A stretch of 64,000 nucleotides of DNA, taken from NCBI RefSeq assembly GCF_050908995.1, contig NC_135126.1, forward strand, positions 13,578,001 through 13,642,000, in the 5' to 3' direction. This document shows positions 1 through 9,750 of the stretch, piece by piece; position 1 is the stretch's first letter; each line of letters opens with the position of its first letter. The notes beneath the pieces were generated by a model that was given only the letters and a program-made list of their open reading frames with translations, did not search any database and had not been told where the DNA came from. Position numbers and translations under genes: made by a program. This DNA is from Andrena cerasifolii. Its lineage: Eukaryota > Arthropoda > Insecta > Hymenoptera > Andrenidae.

Positions 1-1022
1 CTCCTGGATTAAATGCCATCAAATATGGAAGGTCTTTCAGGTTTCTCAACACGTGGGAGGCAGGTACAGGCTGTAGGTGTCCTGGTCGATGCGACGGCTT
101 AGAATCGATAAGATAGGAAAGGATTGCTTCATCAATGTTATCCAAGAAATTCTTCCGCTGACTATTGTTCGAAAAGTGACAGGTATCAGGGACATTTTTT
201 ATTATTATTAAATGCTGTGTTCTTGCTGCATCACAATTACGTAGATTGATTCAGGGACATCCCAGCTGAAATCGATTACTGTGTACACTGTATGTCATGA
301 TGTTGCTGGTTTCGAATTTCTTTTTAGAATACAGGTTATGGAATTATGCAATTCTTGCACATTTTGCGAAGACAAGTTCTAGAAATGATTTTTTATCTCC
401 ACAACTATTAGATTGCACCTAGTTTGTTCTTCTTATATTGTAGTTAAAGAGGATCGGATTTTCTGATTATATTTTTTCTGGACTGAAAAGTCGTTGATAC
501 AACATGAAAATTATAAACAAATTCGTGCTGTTAAAAAGATATGACCGTTTTGTGTCCACTTTCTCTATTTTTATGTAGATATTACTATTACAATAGTAAA
601 TATAAAACTTACTGGTGCAATGAAAATATTTAAATACTAAACCTAACTTCTCAATACAATAAATAAATACCTACATTCTTTATCAAAATTAACTATTGCA
701 GTTTTCTCCGTGTTAACCACAAATGGTAGAGGAATCACGATAAATTCGTAATAACGCAACTGGAAGCAAGTGGCTTAGACACTTCTTAACTAACGGAACG
801 AAGAAAGCGCGTCGTTCAGGTGATAATCCGTATGTTGCGTGCTTCACAGGCAGTTTGCTGCGAATGGATACGCTCGCATGCATGTATGCACATATAAATG
901 AACGTAAATGCATGCAGATATGCATACAGTGCGAACTCGTGACATGTGCATGTTTGAATTCGCGCAAGAACTATTTCACTGGAGATGAGCTTTAAAAGAA
1001 ATAAGCAAAGCGTGGATTCTGC
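1..1022. other. AT-rich spacer, no gene seen
   Basis: AT-rich DNA with no supported gene. Around 876-935 there is a cluster of palindromic ATGCAT and TATGCA tetramer and hexamer motifs. It keeps an 84-codon minus-strand frame open at 713-967, but that frame is rich in Met, His and Cys in a way that only reflects the repeat. Nothing else is recognisable. Confidence 0.6.
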
Positions 1023-1190
1023 TTAAGGGGGGACCCTATTTTGAGGGCTAAAAGCATAGGCAAATTTGGGATTTTTTTCAAGAAACTAGCGATTCGATTC
1101 AACTGAAATTTGGACCATGTTTTTATGCATCATTGAAGAAGTTTCAGTTTTTTTATTATTAATTTTTAATAATATATATGGGAGTTAGGC
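1023..1190 (+). repeat. TTAAGGGG-ended interspersed repeat, one end only
   Basis: The copy opens with TTAAGGGGGGACCC at 1023 and reads through an A/T-rich body containing GATTCGATTCAACTGAAA near 1090 and GTTTCAG near 1141. The same layout occurs in the 45583-46089 element: TTAAGGGG end, then a GAGGGCT or GAGCCC box, then AAAA..ATAGG, then GATTCGACTGAAA. I therefore read this as a truncated relative. No matching CCCCTTAA end is visible downstream, so the right boundary is approximate. There is no coding capacity. The family name is unknown to me. Confidence 0.5.
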
Positions 1191-3000
1191 ATGATCGACC
1201 AGCATCCCGCGTAAACCTCATCGTCCGCTGATGTGCGTGACATTTATCTTCGAGGCAATCGAAAACAGAAAAATGATATAGTCATTATACCGTAATATGT
1301 GGTGAATATTTCCTAATAATTTTACAATCGTTTCGGATCCGGTCATTTTGCATACCAAACCAGGGAACGTCATTCGAGCACTGAAATATTAATGGGGCTT
1401 AATACCCCATTCATTCCTCTCAATTCTTTATCTGGCGCAATCGCTCAACTCGCGTTACCAATAACGCTAATTGCATCGAAGGTAGCTTTGCAGCTTTTAT
1501 ACGTTGTTCTCGAATAAATTCCGCAGCGATGTGGTGGATTAATTTCTACTGTATAAAAATATATATTCGCTAATCGCTGAATCTGCCATATAGAAATCTT
1601 AATAAAATTCGACCCAAATAAATTAACAACTACCCACGAATATGCTCCGATCTTTGATTCCCTTCTACTGTTTGCCTTTATGTGCTCTGCAATTCCACAG
1701 ACAGAGAGAAATACCGTTGAATGACCTAAGATCAGGGTTCCTCTAATTAAAGTAACCTACCGTCAGAAATAACAGGATCCATTTCGTTGGAACAAAGCCG
1801 ATGAAAAGGAACGATACCGGTTGATCGTAGTACCATTGTTGCAAGGGTAACACGGAGAAACGATCCTCCGAAGCCATTTTAAGGTCATCGGGAAGCCTTC
1901 CCCCCCGAATTCAACGATTCCTTGCTTTTTCAATTAATCCCGTCACATTTAGACGGTCGTTTAGCCAGTTTAAAAAGCTTTCTCTTAAAAACTCAGATGG
2001 AAGGAAAAGTGACGATGCTGAAACTCCTGTTAATTTTATTACTTATAATTGCAGTATCTATGGTTGTGACGAAAATTATGCTAGCTTTATACGAAATAAT
2101 ACTAGTTCGATGTACTGAAGAGTAAATAAAAAATAGTTTGTGGTTGTTGACAATATCTGTGCACTAAAATTTAATTTATAATTTTCGTAATTAATTGGGA
2201 GATGTGTTACGGTTATCTGTAGAGTGCATATAAGAATATATGTATTTTTGTGCTTCGAATAATACTGCCGCACACAGAAATATAAAATAATATATCTGAA
2301 TTAAGAGATATGTAATCAGTATTTATTTCAGAAGTTCACATTGCAATTTTATTCGCAATGATATTGCATTTCGGAACAGTTGATTTTAATTTAAAAAATA
2401 TACTTTTATTAACCGTATTTAGGTATCTCTCACAAGCTTGTTAAAAACCACTGCGTAAAGTGTAATTATAATTCTCTCATAGCTTTGATCCTTCATTACA
2501 CACTGAGGTTATATATTCCTTAATAAATATTGGAAACTAATACGTTCTCACTCTGCTGGAGCAACGAGAATTAGTTCTTCATTAAACGTGTTACTGAACT
2601 GGAAATTGGAGCAAATTTTCATTCCAGACATTGTTTCTTTAGTAGCGATAAACTGATATTCATTATACAACTGTAATATCGTATATTTAAACGAAGTACC
2701 CTTTACAGAATAACTTTCACAGACATCGCGAGATGAAGTTTCATTACGACAAAGAATGCTTTAATGCCGGACTCGGGAAATTAAATTCTTCCTTTATCCA
2801 AGAAAGAACGTGTGCATGGCAGAGATTTTCATTAAAACGATAGATGGCCAAAGGATTCGCCCTAGCATTTTAAATGGAACCTTCCTATACACGCCTCCGA
2901 TGCACGCAACGTCACATAATTTCACTGCGGTTGCATAGCACAAGAAAACGGCATTTAAATATCATCACTACACACAGAAATCCCACTAAACATCCTTATC
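1191..3000. other. AT-rich spacer, no gene seen
   Basis: No repeat or gene is supported. Short frames at 1922-2125 (plus) and 2076-2273 (minus) overlap each other in low-complexity AT-rich sequence and show no recognisable domain. Confidence 0.6.
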
Positions 3001-3715
3001 GAATAGCTAGAAAGTAGAAACTACGTAAATGGGGCCATAAATACCCCATCATGAGCCTCAATCACGACAAGATACACATTATCACATACTCCCCGAGTCA
3101 CTCGGTTTACCAAAACGCAGGGCAAGTTCCACAGAAACGCAGAAGTCACGGCAAACCGCGCACCTATGTGTTTAAACGATAAACGAAAAACGAAGCTGAG
3201 GCTTCGATTTAGTCGCGAAAAGAGGGACGGCATGTTCTTTATCCTCGCGATTTATTGCATCCGAGGGTCGCGTTTATTCTCAGAGGCAGGCGATAGTTGC
3301 GCGTTTCTCCCTGGGATCGCAACACCTGTGACCATTGTTTAACCGTTAATGCCGACGATGGAGCCGGCGTGATGCACTTGGCTGAATTCCTTCGTGACGA
3401 TACGCGCGAAAGCGAATCCTGCCGCTAATTGCACGGGAATCAAAGCCAACGTACCGTGAATTCTTGAACGATACGCCCTCGACAAACACGCGGCCGTGTG
3501 TGCTGGCACACCACTGTGCAGACGCACACGTTATCGTTCGTTCGGAAACGGATATTCGGCGAAGGATACGCTCGATGTAATCCTTGCGTGAGAAAGTGGG
3601 CAAGGCATTAGACAGGGATGTGTCGATCGAGCCGCCGTTATTGACAACCGAGGGGAATTTAGCGGGGAAATAGGACGACGATCACCTTTGATCGGTGATG
3701 TATTAAACAGCAAGG
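3001..3715. other. CpG-rich block without a recognisable gene
   Basis: GC content rises abruptly and CpG is frequent, for example in the CGCGCGAAAGCG-like runs near 3400 and the CGGCCG near 3492. Three overlapping minus-strand frames of 60-85 codons are open here, as expected when GC-rich DNA lowers stop-codon frequency. None resembles a known protein. The block could be a conserved noncoding or promoter-proximal segment, but I see no splice or initiation signal that decides this. Confidence 0.4.
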
Positions 3716-5441
3716 ATGATGGTATTTGGTATTGAAATTGTGGAATAAGTTTGAAATGAGGGAACGATGGATTTAGTGGAGTAAGTAGATAGAAGCGTTT
3801 ACTTAGATGTCGTAGATGTGGAGGAACGATGTTCAGATGAGTATGTTTGAAGCAGAAAACGACAACTAAGTGTCTCTGAAATATTTAGAATGGACCTGTT
3901 TAAGATTTCGAATATACATACATCTACATGTCATTTAAGAAGCCATAGAACGATTCTTAGAAAATTGACAGACTGTTTTTAAAACAATTTTTCTGTGTTT
4001 GTGTATAATCAATTTTATTATTAATTTAATAATGGTAGACTATAAAGTTAGCGACGATTGAAATCTTCAATTCGGTATTCCCGTAAATTGTCCTCATTAA
4101 ACACATTGCTATTACGAAAACCACTAAAAAGTATTATTATTACGTTATACTCATTTCATTTAGCAGCGAACGCAATATTAATTTGAACATTACTGGAATT
4201 GGGATTTATTTAATCATTGATGGAACAAATCGTTCGTACTCTTATACAAATAACATCGCAGTTGATGATTAAGAACTTTAATTAATTTTCTATCGTTAGT
4301 TTAATTAAATTTCGTCCAACTTCCAGAGCTGTTAAAAGTAACGTCTTTCTAAAGTAATGATACTTTCACATTGCTTTTAATTAAAACCAAGTTAAAATTA
4401 AATGTATTTAATATCGTGATGGAGGCACGTTCTTACAGATTATATGCTCGTGGCAAAACTAGTTTCGAATGTTAAACAAATTATAAACTCAACACAGTCG
4501 TCAAACATGAAGTTTAATTCAAGCAATATAACAAAATGCAAGACGATATGATTGCTCTGTGAAGGAACGAGGAAAGTGCACGGCAAGATATAAGTGGAAG
4601 AGATCTGTTTGTGGTCAGAAGTGGTTTTTAACTAGTATAGCAGGGACTGTATCGCTCTGTACGATTTCATCACTGCAAAAACCGTATCAAGTAACAATTA
4701 TTTAAACTATTGAGGACTCTAGGTGCCTGGAATTTCGACAAAAATTCTTAAATTACGTTTCCCTTCATTCTTTTAAGACAATATGTTGCACTGACTCTCG
4801 CTACTACGAAGTTCACAATAAACTGTTTGGATTCAGGTTAGTGAAGGGTCCTGCAGTTTGTAATTGTTAGTATAAACTTGACCACATACTTTATAAATGC
4901 TTTTTTCATTACTTTGAACATTTTCATCTAAAGCAATTAACATATTCTTCTCACGGTACTTATTATTCTTCTTAACGATAATGTTTGACACTGCTACGCA
5001 AATTGCATAATATAAAATAATAAACATTATCATATCCACCACATTTTCCAGATATATCACTTCCCATTTACCATATGTATCTCCACTTAAATAATCTGTA
5101 AAAGAAAAATCCCGTTTCCAGACGAAAAAGCACACAGAACCATTTACTTAAACTGATTCAAATAAAAACTTACGTCTTCACAATCCTTCGCAACAAGAAT
5201 ACAAAAATTTACGTCTGATCATCATAAATTTCTTAATTCATGTCGTGAATCCGATATATTTAATGCTTTCAAATTTCAACCCAAAAACAGATAAGCCCTA
5301 AACGTACCTATACTTCCCTCACGGGAGAATCTCCTATCTTCCCAAGTTTATCTCGCATAACCTAATTTAGCTAATTTTCCGCCTACTAACTGAATCATTC
5401 AATTTCTCTGCCCTCTGAAATTCATTCGCCTCTGAAGCCAC
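3716..5441. other. AT-rich spacer with one hydrophobic minus-strand frame
   Basis: Mostly featureless. A 100-codon minus-strand frame at 4833-5135 contains one predicted hydrophobic segment (about residues 34-56, core MIMFIILYYAICVAV) followed by a lysine-rich stretch. Its upstream side has an in-frame stop immediately before it. I do not recognise the protein. It could be chance or a fragment of a membrane protein, so I do not call it a gene. Confidence 0.45.
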
Positions 5442-5859
5442 TCATACATTCCGCCTGCATTCTGACACAAATGCACGCAAATAGATAGGTACGCGGCGCC
5501 AGGTGAACGGCGATATTCCAGCAGCGCACGTGCGCGTGTTGAATGTGTAATCGTGTACAACGGCATCCTTGAAAAAAATTAAGTCCATCTGCGTCACGTG
5601 CCGCATGATAAGGTCGACCGTGAAAAAAGATCCCTCGACGCTGCATCCTGTAAAATTCACCACCTCATGGCCAAGCTGTGCTATACGCCCGATGCAGATG
5701 GACGCGAGCGGATGTCGGATATCGCAGGCGTACGTTTGCCAGGTCGTGACTTTCGCGGGAGGCCTCCCATTGCGCCATATAGGGCTTGCATATTTCAAGA
5801 GATCAGAGGAAGAGGAGCGAAGTGTCGTTCGAAAATGAAAGACGCTCCGTAATGGATAT
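5442..5859 (-). CDS. Candidate terminal exon of an unknown protein
   Basis: This is the longest open frame of the window: the full frame spans 5442-6053 (203 codons) and starts only with GTG. The 5' third of that frame is translated (CT)n and is unlikely to be coding. On the minus strand the CT-rich tract (5869-5935) ends in CACTGCACAG, an excellent 3' splice site. The proposed exon would start at 5859 and run 138 complete codons to a TGA at 5442-5444, entered in a phase needing two bases from an upstream exon. Codon use is balanced, and the segment GHEVVNFTGCSVEGSFF lies mid-exon. I recognise no domain, signal peptide or membrane span. Two plus-strand frames (5569-5838 and 5598-5852) are also open because the DNA is GC-rich. 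That weakens the case, as does the chance that the tract is only a microsatellite. Confidence 0.2.
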
Positions 5860-5867
5860 CTGTGCAG

Positions 5868-5935
5868 TGAGAGAGAGAGGGAGAGACGGGGAGAGAGAGA
5901 GAAAGAGAGAGAGCAAAAGAGAGATCTCGACGACA
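5868..5935 (+). repeat. Interrupted (GA)n purine tract
   Basis: Almost uninterrupted purines on the plus strand, mostly GA repeats with a few substitutions (ACGGGG, AAAG, CAAAAG). Read on the minus strand it is a polypyrimidine tract that ends directly before a CACTGCACAG acceptor-like sequence. It keeps several frames open and creates the Ser/Leu-rich part of the minus-strand reading frame. Confidence 0.85.
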
Positions 5936-6258
5936 AAATACAAATGTCGAAAGCGCAGCACTCGCTGCCTGTTGTTTCACGCAAACATCGTTTGCTGTTT
6001 TTCAGGTGGAAAGTTCCACCGTTGCGAGCATCTCGTTTTTCGTGGAGAACCACCCCTCAAGGAAAGTTTCCGGTGCACCGGATATCAACTCGTTCAGCTT
6101 TCTGATTTCCCAGAGAGTTCTGCTTCCGTACTTATATTTCCCACAGGTGATGGATTCAACGTTAATTTTTGGTTCGAGCCGCGTTGAATTTGCAATTTTC
6201 TTTGGCGATTGTACCGAAAGTAGGTGTAGTTGAATACAATGTACGCTTGTTTATTTGT
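5936..6258. other. Spacer between candidate exon and transposase relic
   Basis: Intermediate GC content. Plus-strand frames at 5786-6187 and 6006-6233 cross this region but include the translated GA tract and have no recognisable motif. Confidence 0.45.
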
Positions 6259-6492
6259 CTAATTGAAAAGATATATATTTCCTGTGCGGAAACTGATGTC
6301 ACGTAAAGGACACTCATCTTCAACTTTCAATATCTCTGATTCCAGAGCTCGAATTTCGTCACGAATATCGTCCTTACGCTGCTGTATTGTTCCGCTTTTA
6401 TTGACACACAGCTGGTCCTTCAGGTAGCCCCAAAGAAAAATGCCTGGTGCTGTCAAATCGGGCGAACGGAAAGGCCAACTGAAATCCGAGGC
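6259..6492 (-). pseudogene. C-terminal remnant of a Tc1/mariner-superfamily (IS630-type) transposase
   Basis: Read on the minus strand, the frame contains WPFRSPDLTAPGIFLWG and then a YLKDQ box. This is the signature around the third catalytic acidic residue of insect IS630/Tc1/mariner-type transposases, whose usual form is WPPRSPDLTPLDFFLWGYLK. Here the canonical Asp-Phe-Phe is Gly-Ile-Phe, so the catalytic acid is lost. The typical region after it is present and degenerate: VNKSGTIQQRKDDIRDEIRA, then an acidic helix. The N-terminal helix-turn-helix and the first two catalytic acids are absent upstream (plus-strand 6500-6700), and I find no terminal inverted repeats. It is a dead fragment. 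The precise family within the superfamily is not assigned. Confidence 0.7.
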
Positions 6493-8429
6493 TCGCGGAA
6501 TTATTGGATTTTTGAAAATCTGTTATTTTTATACGTTGGTTCGTCGCGAATTCTTCCAAAATAAATTACAACAACTAATTTGAAAACATATAATAGGAAA
6601 AAAGTTATTCAATTTTTAAATAGTACTTATGGCAGTTTCTACTACTATTATAATTTAATAGTAGACTTATGGCTCTATAGCAGGTTGAAATATGTATGAG
6701 AAAGACAGTGTACTCGTGTAGAACTCAGAGAAATAAGCAGAACGATCAGTATCAGCCATTTCGTGATGGCTTTCCTATTAGTTATCAGCTATTTTTTTCG
6801 CATCAGTTACCCTAATTTCCCAGTAGCATCGACTAAATCTATAACGAAGCTTATTAAGATTATAAGATTTTATGTTTTCCATCAGTGCAAATGCAACTGC
6901 ACAGTACTCTAAGCCATGACGGACGCAGCTCATCTTCTGCTGTGAGAATTGAACAAGGATGCTCTTAACTGCAGCGTATTTTCTAGGGCGAGGATTTTCG
7001 AAGCGACTTATTTCTTAAAAAGTTTTTCTCAAACTCCAGGTTACATTCCGCGTCTTTCACGGACTACGCGATTTTCTTCAAGGGTTGATGGAAGGCGTGT
7101 TGCAACTCTGTGACAGCAGAAAAACGGCATGGAAGAAGTTCTCCACGAACATGCATTGAACAACCATTGAATCTGACGATTCACATTGGTCAATCCTGGA
7201 CCTTTCAAGGTTGGTACGAGCAGAGGGTGGAGGACACGCGATCAATACTTTTCCAACGCCACGATAAAATTCCCCGAAACCATTTACGATATACTATAAA
7301 CTCATAAGCCTATTCTCCTAGAAACCGTCAAGCGACAATCCCGAGCGATACAAACAAGATTGACTTTTATTCTCTAAAATAATCTCGCTGTGCGGCACAG
7401 AATTATAACTTCCCTTCAAATTTACTCACGTCTGCCTTCACTTCAAGTGTTCCAACGAAGTTTTATCTATAAAACTTCAGTGCACTCATCAGTGCAACAA
7501 ACAAATGCATCATGTCCACGCAAACGTACCCCTGTTGAGGAGAGAAAGTCTCCTCATAAAACTAAACGACCCACGAGGGTCTCCAACGATTTGTGTGCCT
7601 CATCTGGCAGAAACGCGGCCCGTCAGTCGTCGCCTGCAAACCTGGGACCCTTGAAGAACCAATTGTAACCCACGGAAATAAGGCCATTAGCTCGAACTAG
7701 CGCCAAGACCCCCAGGGGGTAAGTACCATTCCTAGATGAGCTCGTATCAAGCCGTACACATTGTCGTTACTCGTATTGACTAACCGATAAATAGAAAAAA
7801 ACCGACCGCTCTGTAAGCTGCCTTCGGTTCAAGAGGAAGATCGTAAATTTACACTTTGCAGCATCACCCATAACTCCACTCATTCATTCCCATTGTTTTC
7901 TTCCACCGCTCACCACGGAACTGCAATCAGAATCCGCTTAGAACTCAATCATATCACATTGGAGAACTCGGTCACATCTCGGCGCAGTAACAACTCATAA
8001 CAAAGTCTTACAGAGCCCAGAGCAAACTCTCAAGGTGCGAATATACGATGAGATTTTACACGAGACCAAATAATGGAAATAGCGGCGAGATTTTTGAAAA
8101 TATATCATGAAACATGTCTCATGAAAGTCTAGTTTCGCAAAACTAATGACGAAATAATTAAAAAATAATAAAATAATGAAATAGTTGTCTTATGAGATTA
8201 AAGTCCCTTGTGATACACGATATGTTTGTCTCATCGTGGATGTTCACCTTTGCAGAGCTCATTTACATCTCTCCTGGGGGAAACGAAGCATATCGAGAAC
8301 ATAATATTCCTCGAAAGAGACCTCGTTTACTCTAGGACAACACAACTCGTGTATTGAGAACTGTACCATGTTTAATGCGTTAAACTAATTGTTACTTTAT
8401 GTTAACAACATAATACAAATGCAGTAAGT
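6493..8429. other. Spacer, no gene seen
   Basis: AT-rich at 6500-6900, more balanced afterwards. A 92-codon plus-strand frame at 7390-7668 is rich in Ser, Arg, Lys and Pro and matches nothing I know. A GTAAGT donor-like site follows at 7724 but no coding frame leads into it. Weakly inverted segments near 8033-8065 and 8218-8255 (shared core CGATGAGA) may be an eroded palindromic element, too degraded to call. Confidence 0.5.
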
Positions 8430-9135
8430 GTTATTGATCAGGTGCGGTGCACTCATTCACCACAACACTTCCATATCTCTCGTAAACGAATCAGTGGGCA
8501 CTTGTGATCACAAAACATCACAAGAGGGCGGCAGTGCGTCGTGGACCTTACAACCCCCTGTACGCGGCGCTCTGCCACAACACACGCTGCTACTTCCCAG
8601 CCCAGAAGGAAACGCTGTGCAGGTGTATCGTTACGCGCTTCACCCGTTAAACTGACTAAAAAAACACGTTCCAAAGGAATGCCGAGCCAAGGGCTAACAC
8701 CCCGTCGAAATTGCATTTCACCTTATCGCATACGTTCACCGTGTGCAAAACGGCCGCACGAAATGCAAGGGGTGGCGCGTAAACACACAGACGTCCGCTG
8801 AAATCCACACGGGCTCGCGCGCTTATACCAGGCAAGGTCCCCTTGCGAGCATGCACCGAAAGAGAGTCTTATATTAGTGGGAGAGGAGGGCGCGCTTTGA
8901 TGCCAGAGACGTCCTATTGTTCCTTGTTTGTTCTCTGTACCTCTGTACAGGTGCACACATTCGCGTGCCGACGTTCACCGTCGCGCTCTAACAACGATGA
9001 ACTCGAGTGTGCGGGGAGCAGCGAGCAAAGAGAAAGGGAGATTATTTATGAGATCTTGTCGTGCGATGGTTTGATGGCAAGCAGGGGAAACAACAGACGG
9101 AATGATTTAACGTGCGTTGCTGTTTCTTGGTGTTA
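8430..9135. other. CpG-rich block without a recognisable gene
   Basis: GC-rich and CpG-rich sequence with several overlapping frames on both strands (for example 8541-8801 plus, 8453-8716 minus, 8843-9136 plus). None carries a recognisable domain, and their mutual overlap indicates composition rather than selection. The block could be regulatory or a first noncoding exon. No clear splice donor decides this. Confidence 0.4.
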
Positions 9136-9269
9136 AATGGCGGCTGCTGTTATATTATAATTGGTCGCTGGCTATTTGAGGGTACAGGATCCTGAGGCCC
9201 TCTTACGCGAGAAAAATCTGTGTCCAGTGAGCATGTTGGAGATATTTGTTTTGCGCGTTAAGGATATTA

Positions 9270-9750
9270 GATAGGCCTGGAAACACCGATGAAAGTTTCT
9301 ACAGTAGTGGTTGAGAAAAATTTCAAAAATTATATGCCTATGTACAGTAGCAAAATACCTCCGCGCTTCGCTTCGGGCCTAGGAGATATTAAGGACTCCA
9401 TGAAAACACATTTCACCCCTTCTCACCACCCCCTTAGGGGTTGGTTAGGGCAAAATCCTGAAATTGCTTTTTAGGTATTTATGTGGGTAATCTGTATGAG
9501 TAAGAATCAAGTTGATATCTAATCGGGCCTAAGAAGTATTAGGGAGACTGAGAAAATACATTTCACCCCTTTTCACCCCCTGGGGATGGAATTTCCAAAA
9601 ATCCTTCCTTAGTGGGTGCCCACGTAGTGAGGACAGTAAACCTTCCAAATTTCACGTTCCTAGGTTAAACAGTTTGAGCTGGGCGTTGATGAGTCAGTCA
9701 GACTTCTTATATATACATATGTATAAGAAACTATATACATATATAGATTA
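9270..9750 (+). mobile_element. LINE-like 3' end with duplicated core and TATA-rich tail
   Basis: The segment has the hallmarks of a 3' region common in insect non-LTR or SINE-like repeats: CGCTTCGCTTCGGGCC near 9363, CACATTTCACCCCTT blocks, GGAATTTCCAAAAATCC at 9589, GCTGGGCGTTGATGAGTCAG near 9676, and a terminal TATATACATATG simple-repeat tail at 9708-9750. Two collinear blocks, 9374-9427 and 9524-9577, are direct repeats exactly 150 bp apart, each carrying CGGGCCTA and TTTCACCCCTT. There is no reverse transcriptase. The family (RTE-like or a derived SINE) is a guess from general resemblance. Orientation is inferred from the tail. Confidence 0.6.

Noticed and set aside
8033..8264. Weak inverted similarity as a palindromic element
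   Set aside because: Only about 16 of 22 aligned bases agree around CGATGAGA, within the range of chance for AT-rich DNA.
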